Source of the DNA: Clostridiales bacterium
GTDB taxonomy: Bacteria > Bacillota > Clostridia > Oscillospirales > Acutalibacteraceae
Direction of reading: 5' to 3'
Length of the DNA stretch: 5,055 nucleotides
Assembly: GCA_014799585.1 (NCBI GenBank)
Contig: JAAVHU010000048.1
Span: forward strand, 1-5,055
A program made the translations under genes and the position numbers. Below, one piece after another: positions 1 through 4,917 of this stretch. The notes under the pieces are model-generated. The model was not told the DNA's origin, did not search any database, and saw nothing but the letters and a program-made list of their open reading frames with translations. Each line of letters opens with the position of its first letter. Position 1 is the stretch's first letter.

Positions 1-484
1 AATCAATTTTATCTTCTATTTTTGTAACTTCCTGCCCCTCTATTTTTTCAAGATATGGCTTGATGTCTTTGCCGAAAACGATGCCGTTTTCAAAAATATC
101 CAATAACGGCTCAAGAACAAAGCGTCTTTCAAACATTCTTGGATGCGGGCAGGTTAAATTTTTTGTGTTTGTTTTAAAATCTTCTGCCATTAATAAATCA
201 ATATCCAGCACACGAGGACCGTTTTTAATTGCCCTTATTCTGCCGAAACCGCTTTCAATTCCAAGACACATGCCAAGCATTTCGTGCGGTTCAAGATTAC
301 TTTCAACAAGAACGTTGCAGTTATAAAAATTTTGCTGCCTTGCATAGCCCACAGGCTCTGTTTCATAGATGCCCGAACGAATCAGAACATCTGTATATGG
401 TGTTAAATTTATTGCATCAATGCATTTTTCAATATTTTCTTTTCGGTTGCCGATATTTGTGCCTATTCCAAGAATGTATCTCAT
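1..484 (-). CDS. folK: 6-hydroxymethyl-7,8-dihydropterin pyrophosphokinase (HPPK), 3' end cut by window edge
   Basis: HPPK transfers pyrophosphate from ATP to 6-hydroxymethyl-7,8-dihydropterin, giving the substrate of FolP, in the cytoplasm. The frame is open from ATG at 484 to the left edge, 161 codons without a stop. It begins MRYILGIGTNIGNR, the usual HPPK start (compare AIGSNL). Residues 40-57 read YETEPVGYARQQNFYNCN, the family's T-x-P-x-G-x-x-x-Q-x-x-[FY]-x-N element. Residues 89-98 are GPRVLDIDLL, with D94 and D96 matching the two magnesium-binding aspartates (E. coli D95/D97). LTCPHPRM at 110-117 and RFVLEPLLDI at 121-130 match the C-terminal motifs. HPPKs are usually about 160-170 residues, so only a few residues should be missing. 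The start is supported by an AGGAG Shine-Dalgarno (495-499) inside the end of folB, 10 nt from the ATG. It is the last visible gene of the folE-P-B-K operon, 6 bases after folB, suggesting co-transcription and possibly translational coupling. Confidence 0.95.
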   Translation of the reverse strand, partial: MRYILGIGTNIGNRKENIEKCIDAINLTPYTDVLIRSGIYETEPVGYARQQNFYNCNVLVESNLEPHEMLGMCLGIESGFGRIRAIKNGPRVLDIDLLMAEDFKTNTKNLTCPHPRMFERRFVLEPLLDIFENGIVFGKDIKPYLEKIEGQEVTKIEDKID

Positions 485-490
485 AAAAAA

Positions 491-853
491 TTAACTCCTG
501 CTGCGTGTAATATGAACACCCATATATTCAAACTCTGCAGAAACGGGTGCTTCAGGTTTTTTTAATGTTAATTCAATTTTTAAAACATCCGGATATTCTT
601 CAAAAATAGCATCAGAAACCACCTGAGCACATCTTTCAAGCAAATCATATTTTTCTGCCGTAAACACACGGCGCACTGTTTTAACAACCTTTGCATAGCT
701 TACTGTATCATCAACACAATCACTGTGGCAGGCTTTATTCATATTCACAAATAATTCAATATCAAAAATAAAATTCTGCCCGTCTTCCTTTTCTTCGGGA
801 TTCACGCCGTGATATGCAAAAAGTTTTAAGCCTTTAATTAAAATTTTATCCAT
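491..853 (-). CDS. folB: Dihydroneopterin aldolase (DHNA)
   Basis: FolB cleaves 7,8-dihydroneopterin to 6-hydroxymethyl-7,8-dihydropterin and glycolaldehyde, feeding FolK. At 120 residues the length is normal for this small, usually octameric, cofactor-free enzyme. Motifs in order are LFAYHGVNPEEKEDGQ (11-26), the DHNA N-terminal signature; DDTVSYAKV (48-56); YDLLERCA (69-76); and LTLKKPEAPV (95-104). By alignment with the S. aureus enzyme (E22, Y54, E74, K100), the active-site residues are E21, Y53, E73 and K99, all present. The start at 853 matches the usual family start (MDKILIKGL). Its best ribosome-binding site, GAAAGG at 867-872, overlaps the end of folP and is 13 nt from the ATG, rather far. 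The gap to folP is 21 bases and to folK 6, so it lies inside the operon. Nothing suggests damage or transfer. Confidence 0.96.
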   Translation of the reverse strand: MDKILIKGLKLFAYHGVNPEEKEDGQNFIFDIELFVNMNKACHSDCVDDTVSYAKVVKTVRRVFTAEKYDLLERCAQVVSDAIFEEYPDVLKIELTLKKPEAPVSAEFEYMGVHITRSRS

Positions 854-874
854 AGTAATGATTAAACCTTTCTT

Positions 875-1678
875 TCATTTTAAACTTTTCTTCAATGCTT
901 CTGCCATATAAATACCTTGTTTTTCATTGGAAACATCGTGAAGCCTTATAATATCAACACCGCCGAATATAGCAACTGTATCTGCAGAAATATTTCCGTA
1001 AATCCTCATTTTAGGATTCTCCTGCCCTGTTCCCTCTTTTATAACACGCTTTCTGCTTGTTCCGAGAAGAAGAGGAAATCCATTTAATTTATACAAAGGA
1101 ATATTTGAAATCAAGCTCATATCCTGTTGCCTTGTTTTACCAAAGCCTATTCCCATATCAAAGCAAATCTGATTTTTATTTATGCCCATTTTTTCTATTT
1201 CTTCGGCTGTTTTTTCAAAGAAAGTTTTAACTTCATCAATATCACCGCTGCCATTATGCATAATTATCCAGCCTGTGTTGTTGTTTTTAACAACATTTGC
1301 CATATCTGTATTGATAGTACCCGAAACATCATTAATAATGCTTACACCGCATTTAACAGCCTTTTCAGCTACATAAGAATAATATGTATCAACAGAAACA
1401 GGAATGCTTATTTTTCCTTTTAATTCATTTAAAACAGGCTCTAAACGGTTCCATTCCTCTTCTGCAGAAACAGGAATATGCCCCGGTCTTGTAGATTGAC
1501 CGCCAATATCTATAATATCCGCACCCTGTTTTTCCATATTCATAGCAGTTTCAATGGCTTTTTCAACTGAAAAATTTTCTCCGCCATCTGAAAAAGAATC
1601 GGGTGTAACATTAACAATTCCCATAATTAAAACTTTTTCGCCGTATTCAATTTTATATTTACCGCAATTCCAAACCAT
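875..1678 (-). CDS. folP: Dihydropteroate synthase (DHPS), the sulfonamide target
   Basis: FolP condenses 6-hydroxymethyl-7,8-dihydropterin diphosphate with p-aminobenzoate to dihydropteroate, on a TIM barrel in the cytoplasm. It has 267 residues, normal for a bacterial DHPS. Visible motifs are MGIVNVTPDSFSDGG (19-33), signature 1; DIGGQSTRPG (57-66), signature 2, with Q61 where many enzymes have E; SVDT (95-98); INDVSG (115-120); FDMGIGFGKT (173-182), the pterin-binding segment with M175 where P is usual; GTSRKR (206-211), holding the S-R-K pocket; and RLHDV (245-249), matching the C-terminal R-x-H. The residue usually N after FGKTxxQ/H is D186. These differences look like clade variation rather than loss of function. 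AAGG at 1687-1690, 8 nt from the ATG, supports the start. The gene follows folE by 15 bases and precedes folB by 21. Confidence 0.96.
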   Translation of the reverse strand: MVWNCGKYKIEYGEKVLIMGIVNVTPDSFSDGGENFSVEKAIETAMNMEKQGADIIDIGGQSTRPGHIPVSAEEEWNRLEPVLNELKGKISIPVSVDTYYSYVAEKAVKCGVSIINDVSGTINTDMANVVKNNNTGWIIMHNGSGDIDEVKTFFEKTAEEIEKMGINKNQICFDMGIGFGKTRQQDMSLISNIPLYKLNGFPLLLGTSRKRVIKEGTGQENPKMRIYGNISADTVAIFGGVDIIRLHDVSNEKQGIYMAEALKKSLK

Positions 1679-1693
1679 TTTTATATCCTTATT

Positions 1694-2263
1694 TTATTTA
1701 TCAAGCAGAGCAAGAACCTCAGCTCTTGTGCGTGAATCAGAACGCATAATTCCTCTTAAAGCTGATGTCTGTGTTTTACTGCCGGGAGCCTTTGCTCCTC
1801 TGATTGTCATACACATATGCTCTGCTTCAAGAATAACGGCAACACCCTTTGGGCTCATATGTTCTTCAAGAAAATCTGCAATATCATGAGTTAATCTTTC
1901 CTGAACCTGAGGCTTTTTTGCAAAATTATCAACAATTCTTGCAAGTTTGGATAATCCTATAATTTTATTATCACTTGGTATATAAGCAATATGAGCCTTG
2001 CCTACAAAAGGAAGTAAATGATGTTCACACATAGAAGAAAAAGGAATATCCCTTACAATAACCATATCATCATTTGATTTTTCATCAAAAAATTTAAGAT
2101 GTTTTTCGGGGTTTTCACTGATGCCTGCAAAGATTTCCTCATACATATTTGCAACTCTTCTTGGTGTTTCAACAAGTCCGCTTCTATCCGGATTTTCCCC
2201 TACTGCTTCAAGAATTTCTCTTACTGCTTTTTCAATTTTCTTTTTATTCTCTTCTGTAATCAT
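1694..2263 (-). CDS. folE: GTP cyclohydrolase I, zinc-dependent type IA
   Basis: FolE opens and rearranges GTP to 7,8-dihydroneopterin triphosphate, the first step of folate synthesis. Read from ATG at 2263 it has 189 residues, close to B. subtilis FolE (about 190), and starts [20 protein letters not shown] in register with that protein. SMCEHH (77-82) supplies zinc ligands C79 and H82 plus catalytic H81; [11 protein letters not shown] (146-156) supplies H149 and the third ligand C151. GLSKLARIV (103-111) and KPQVQERLT (117-125) are the substrate-site signatures. A longer frame reaches an ATG at 2290, but that ATG has no Shine-Dalgarno and would be only a few bases after the predicted transcription start. 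The 2263 ATG has AGAAAGG 12 nt upstream, so I prefer it. It is the first gene of the folate operon, 15 bases before folP. No riboswitch fits in its short leader. Confidence 0.96.
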   Translation of the reverse strand: MITEENKKKIEKAVREILEAVGENPDRSGLVETPRRVANMYEEIFAGISENPEKHLKFFDEKSNDDMVIVRDIPFSSMCEHHLLPFVGKAHIAYIPSDNKIIGLSKLARIVDNFAKKPQVQERLTHDIADFLEEHMSPKGVAVILEAEHMCMTIRGAKAPGSKTQTSALRGIMRSDSRTRAEVLALLDK

Positions 2264-2275
2264 TTTTTTACTGTG

Positions 2276-2282
2276 CCTTTCT
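2276..2282 (-). promoter_or_regulatory. Ribosome-binding site deciding the folE start
   Basis: The minus strand reads AGAAAGG, 12 nt before the ATG at 2263. The alternative in-frame ATG at 2290 is preceded only by A/T runs. The spacing is long but similar to that of folB (13 nt), so both may belong to one local style of initiation site. Confidence 0.5.
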
Positions 2283-2292
2283 AGCCACATTT

Positions 2293-2335
2293 AAAATAAA
2301 AAAATTATAAAGCTCTTGTTGTGGCCAGACAAGGC
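2293..2335 (-). terminator. Weak hairpin plus T-rich tract after the LCP-like gene
   Basis: The minus strand reads GCCTTGT (2335-2329), a 9-nt loop, then ACAAGAGC (2319-2312). This gives a 7-bp stem with one bulged A, followed by TTTATAATTTTTTTATTTT (2311-2293). It lies about 24 bases after the LCP-like stop codon and could be a weak intrinsic terminator. The stem is short and the T-tract also carries the -10 box of the folate promoter, so read-through into folE is possible. It might be no terminator at all. Confidence 0.35.
2304..2332 (-). promoter_or_regulatory. Sigma-A-type promoter of the folate operon
   Basis: On the minus strand a -35 box TTGTCT (2332-2327, 4 of 6 to TTGACA) is followed after exactly 17 bp by a perfect -10 box TATAAT (2309-2304). 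Transcription should start near 2297, giving a leader of about 33 nt to the folE ATG at 2263. The -35 box lies inside the imperfect hairpin at 2312-2335. Boxes and spacing are seen directly; promoter activity is inferred. Confidence 0.65.
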
Positions 2336-2358
2336 ATTTTTTTATTTTATATTCATTA

Positions 2359-3273
2359 TTATTTTTCAAAGTATCCTTTAATTTCATTTATAGATGCGGA
2401 AGTAATTTTATTTCCGTCATAAACAGGAGAAACGGAATAAATGGCTGCTCCTGTTGTTTCATCACTTAAAACTCTGATTTCATCATCAGCTTCGTTATAA
2501 TCCTTAATTGTAATATTCGTTATTGAATTATCAATAAGTCTTGAAAAAATTCTTTCTCTTCTTTCATAATTTTCGGGATTTATTTGCTGTAAAAGAGCTG
2601 TTAATATCAATTCATCAACCAAATCATATCTTTTTTCGGTTAAATAATATCTCATTAATTTAGATGATAAATCACCATCTATTTTTTGGTTTCCGCTTTT
2701 AACTTTTATATTAAATCCATAATAAGAATTATCTTTATATCTGATATCCTTTGAAACAACATAATTGATATTTCCCATATAATCAAACAAATCTCTGTAT
2801 TCTTTTGTGTTTTGATTTATAAAATAATCAATTTCAATTCCAAAAAGGCTGCTTACAGCATTTAAAACATTTCCTGCACTGCCTTTTTTATAAATATCAG
2901 AAATTTTATTTCCGTCTATCTCTGTTTCATCATCAATTGTGCAAACTGTGTAAGATAAATCATCCAAATCAACCTGAATTAACGAACAAACATAAATTTC
3001 ATCCGTATTTTTATTATTCATAACAAAAAGAAAATTGTGTTTTCCTCTTACATTCGGCAAGGTTTTTGAATTATCCTCAACAACAATTTCAAGATTATTC
3101 GGCTTAAAAAAATTCTTTGGTGAAAAATCATATTTTATGCCGAAAATTGCTATAAAAACAATGGTAAAAACAAGAATGAAAGCAAGGCCGGCAAATAATA
3201 TTTTTTGTTCTAAATCTGACTTTAATTTTGTTGACGGAATATATATATCACCACGGTGTTTAAACAAACGCAT
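2359..3273 (-). CDS. Membrane-anchored LytR-CpsA-Psr (LCP)-like protein, probably catalytically degenerate
   Basis: Read from ATG at 3273 this is a 304-residue protein with a short basic cytoplasmic tail (1-24), one hydrophobic segment (about 25-46, ILFAGLAFILVFTIVF and on) and an extracellular remainder. Residues 78-210 follow the LCP pattern: a beta-strand FLFVMNN (81-87), SLIQVDLDDLSYTVCTIDDETEIDG (97-121), DIYKKGSAGNVLNAVSSLFGIEIDYFI (126-152), YRDLFDYMGNINYVV (159-173) and KIDGDLSSKLMRYYL (197-211). True LCP enzymes, which attach wall teichoic acid or other glycopolymers to peptidoglycan, carry G-x-D-x-R, P-R-D-T and R-x-R...D-x-x-R-x-x-R-Q; here the first is NNKN, the second DDET, and the last is not recognisable. 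I infer an LCP fold without normal phosphotransferase activity, perhaps binding or scaffolding. The start is set by AGAGGGTG and by a -10 box overlapping the upstream ATG at 3297. It is divergent from dnaA. The tail after about 230 is unrecognised. Confidence 0.6.
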   Translation of the reverse strand: MRLFKHRGDIYIPSTKLKSDLEQKILFAGLAFILVFTIVFIAIFGIKYDFSPKNFFKPNNLEIVVEDNSKTLPNVRGKHNFLFVMNNKNTDEIYVCSLIQVDLDDLSYTVCTIDDETEIDGNKISDIYKKGSAGNVLNAVSSLFGIEIDYFINQNTKEYRDLFDYMGNINYVVSKDIRYKDNSYYGFNIKVKSGNQKIDGDLSSKLMRYYLTEKRYDLVDELILTALLQQINPENYERRERIFSRLIDNSITNITIKDYNEADDEIRVLSDETTGAAIYSVSPVYDGNKITSASINEIKGYFEK

Positions 3274-3278
3274 TATAT

Positions 3279-3286
3279 CACCCTCT
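3279..3286 (-). promoter_or_regulatory. Ribosome-binding site deciding the LCP-like start
   Basis: The minus strand reads AGAGGGTGAT, close to the full 16S-complementary AGGAGGTGAT, with its AGAGGGTG part 5 nt before the ATG at 3273. The in-frame ATG at 3297, eight codons upstream, has no such site. Confidence 0.7.
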
Positions 3287-3295
3287 TGAATTAAC

Positions 3296-3324
3296 ATTAT
3301 ACATTAGTTAAATCGTGAATACAA
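3296..3324 (-). promoter_or_regulatory. Sigma-A-type promoter of the LCP-like gene
   Basis: The minus strand has TTGTAT (3324-3319, 3 of 6 to TTGACA), a 17-bp spacer and a perfect TATAAT (3301-3296). The start of transcription would be near 3289, just before the Shine-Dalgarno at 3286-3279, leaving a leader of about 16 nt. The TATAAT overlaps the upstream ATG at 3297, so that ATG cannot be the start on this transcript. The surrounding DNA is so AT-rich that a chance TATAAT is plausible, but position and spacing fit well. Confidence 0.5.
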
Positions 3325-3404
3325 TAAGATTTTTATGAATAAAATAAACCTTTATACTATATATTTACTATAATATATATTTATATAATATTTATAAATA
3401 AGTA

Positions 3405-3433
3405 TTGAATATAATTTAAAACAATGTTATAAT
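3405..3433 (+). promoter_or_regulatory. Sigma-A-type extended -10 promoter of dnaA
   Basis: TTGAAT (3405-3410, 4 of 6 to TTGACA) is followed after 17 bp by a perfect TATAAT (3428-3433), preceded by TGT at 3425-3427, making an extended -10. Transcription should begin near 3440, giving a leader of about 65 nt that contains the inverted repeat at 3456-3475. Other TATAAT strings at 3369-3374 and 3384-3389 lack a fitting -35 box. Confidence 0.65.
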
Positions 3434-3455
3434 GAAAAATATATTGGATTTTTCC

Positions 3456-3475
3456 GCAATAAAATAATTTATTGC
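3456..3475. repeat. Perfect 8-bp inverted repeat in the dnaA leader
   Basis: GCAATAAA (3456-3463) and TTTATTGC (3468-3475) are exact reverse complements separated by ATAA. It lies between the predicted dnaA transcription start and the Shine-Dalgarno at 3495-3500. It could be an operator for a dimeric regulator or a small mRNA hairpin. No T-run follows directly, so it is not a standard terminator. Confidence 0.5.
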
Positions 3476-3505
3476 TTACTTTTTTCAAAAATATAAGGAG
3501 AAATA

Positions 3506-4888
3506 ATGGATACATATAATGATGTTTTAAAAGCCGTTCTTGATTACTGCAAACCTAAAATTTCATCAACTGCTTTTGATTGCTGGATAAAAGATATAAA
3601 AATTACCAGCTTTGAAAATAATACATTCACAATTTATTTAATCAGTCCTTTTAAAAAGAAAATTGTTACTGAAAAATATGATGATTTTCTTAAAAAAGCA
3701 TTTGAAGAAGCAATGGGATTTGAAGTTGAACTTCAATATGAATGCCCAAATGAAGAATCTATTTTTCCAAAAAGTGATTTAGAGAAAGACAGAGAAACTG
3801 CAGCAAATGTAAATCAGACAATTATTAATTCAGATAATTTAACGCCTGATCAATTCACTTTTGATACCTTTATTGAAGGTCCTTCAAACCGATTTGCATA
3901 CAGAGCCGCAATGGCTGTTGCAGATAATCCCGGCGGTGCTGTTAAATCTGAAAACACTTTTAATAATTACAATCCTCTTTTTATTTATGGAAAATCAGGT
4001 CTTGGAAAAACACATCTTTTAAACGCAATTTGCTATGATATTCATAAAAAATATCCTGCAATGAAAATACTTTCAACAAGATCAGAGGATTTTACAAATG
4101 AATTTATTGATTCAGTTTTCAAAAAAAGACTTGATGATTTCAGAGATAAATTCAGAAATATTGATGTTCTTTTAATAGACGATATTCAGTTTATCGGCGG
4201 TAAGGATCAAACAGAAGAAGAATTTTTCCACACCTTTAATTCCCTTGTTGAAAATGGCAAGCAAATTGTTTTAACATCAGACAGACCGCCGAAAGAAATA
4301 AAAAGTTTAACAGAAAGGCTTTGCAGCCGTTTTGAAAATGGACTTCTTGCAGATGTTAAATCTCCTGAATATGAAACACGCTGTGCAATTATCAAAAGAA
4401 AAGCCGAGCTTTTAAATTTTGAAATTCCCGATAATGTTGTTGAATTTATCGCTGATAAAATCAAAACAAATATAAGGCAGCTTGAGGGTGCAACCAAAAA
4501 GTTGTTTGCAATGAGCAACCTTTCGGGAACAACTCCGTCTATTGCTCTTGCACAGAGAGTAATTAAGGATGTTACAACAGATACACAGCCCCTTCCTGTT
4601 ACTGTTCAGAAAATAGTGGATGAAATTTCCCGCTGTGAAGGTGTTTCATCTGAGGATTTATACAGCAAAAAAAGAAAAGCAAATATTGTTCATGCAAGGC
4701 GCATTGCGATTTATATTATGAGGGAAATAACCAACAGCACCTATGAGGTTATCGGCGAAACCTTCGGCTTTAATTATTCAACCGTTCTTTTCCACTATAA
4801 CGAACTTGTTAAAGAAATGGAAACAGATTCAAAATTAAAAAGAAGAGTTGAAGATATGATTGATAATATAAAGAGTGAGGAATACTAA
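3506..4888 (+). CDS. dnaA: Chromosomal replication initiator DnaA with a divergent DNA-binding signature
   Basis: DnaA binds origin boxes as an ATP-dependent filament and melts the origin. It has 460 residues, within the usual length. Domain I is about 1-80 (W27 in FDCWIKDI), the linker about 81-112, and the AAA+ core about 113-355. The core has Walker A GKSGLGKT (162-169), Walker B VLLIDDIQF (221-229), sensor 1 LTSDRPPKEI (256-265), box VII RLCSRFENGL (271-280) and sensor 2 IRQLEGA with R324. Domain IV (about 362-460) keeps KKR (388-390; R390 aligns with E. coli R399), but the signature loop is FGFNYSTV (420-427) instead of FGGRDHTTV. The positions of E. coli D433, H434 and T435, which read the DnaA box, become N423, Y424 and S425. 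Box VII has N278 where W is usual. The start is supported by AAGGAG (3495-3500), 5 nt upstream. dnaN does not follow directly. The frame is intact, so this is a divergent DnaA rather than a broken one; a paralogue is possible but less likely. Confidence 0.95.
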   Translation: MDTYNDVLKAVLDYCKPKISSTAFDCWIKDIKITSFENNTFTIYLISPFKKKIVTEKYDDFLKKAFEEAMGFEVELQYECPNEESIFPKSDLEKDRETAANVNQTIINSDNLTPDQFTFDTFIEGPSNRFAYRAAMAVADNPGGAVKSENTFNNYNPLFIYGKSGLGKTHLLNAICYDIHKKYPAMKILSTRSEDFTNEFIDSVFKKRLDDFRDKFRNIDVLLIDDIQFIGGKDQTEEEFFHTFNSLVENGKQIVLTSDRPPKEIKSLTERLCSRFENGLLADVKSPEYETRCAIIKRKAELLNFEIPDNVVEFIADKIKTNIRQLEGATKKLFAMSNLSGTTPSIALAQRVIKDVTTDTQPLPVTVQKIVDEISRCEGVSSEDLYSKKRKANIVHARRIAIYIMREITNSTYEVIGETFGFNYSTVLFHYNELVKEMETDSKLKRRVEDMIDNIKSEEY

Positions 4889-4900
4889 AATATTCTTTTT
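4878..4900 (+). terminator. Weak possible terminator at the dnaA stop codon
   Basis: GAATA (4880-4884) and TATTC (4891-4895) pair around a 6-nt loop that contains the TAA stop, and TTTTT (4896-4900) follows. G-U and A-U pairs could lengthen the stem to about 8 bp. The stem is AU-rich and weak, so activity is uncertain. No better intrinsic terminator is visible after dnaA in the window. Confidence 0.3.
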
Positions 4901-4917
4901 AATAAATGAATCAAATT

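Larger units (their letters stand above)
3298..3505. other. Very AT-rich dnaA upstream region, possible DNA unwinding element or origin
   Basis: By hand count this 208-bp stretch holds about 30 G/C bases (14%), and 3361-3420 holds only 3 of 60. It contains the two divergent promoters, an imperfect tandem repeat TACTATATATT/TACTATAATAT (3355-3376), and a perfect inverted repeat at 3456-3475. Regions beside dnaA often hold oriC, and such AT-rich DNA would melt easily. However, I find no TTATCCACA-type DnaA box on either strand; the closest is TTATACATT at 3297-3305, 7 of 9. Origin function is therefore a guess from position and composition. Confidence 0.35.

Noticed and set aside
846..854. TTATCCATA, one mismatch from the canonical DnaA box TTATCCACA
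   Set aside because: It is a single copy at the folB start codon, far from dnaA and within conserved coding sequence, so chance is the simplest explanation.
1554..1889. 111-codon plus-strand frame spanning the folE-folP junction, and similar plus-strand frames at 60-486, 1127-1423, 2099-2284 and 3035-3289, and a minus-strand frame at 4207-4518
   Set aside because: All lie opposite or across well-supported genes, show no family motifs, and have no ribosome-binding sites worth noting. They are shadow frames.
2264..2303. Tetrahydrofolate riboswitch upstream of folE
   Set aside because: The predicted leader is only about 33 nt, too short for that aptamer, and no conserved pairing pattern is visible.
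3297..3305. TTATACATT as a weak DnaA box beside dnaA
   Set aside because: Only 7 of 9 positions match and the site overlaps the LCP-like promoter in very AT-rich DNA, where such matches are expected.
3366..3389. Additional TATAAT strings at 3369-3374 and 3384-3389 as further dnaA promoters
   Set aside because: Neither has an acceptable -35 box 16-18 bp upstream, and TATAAT is expected by chance in a stretch that is 5% GC.
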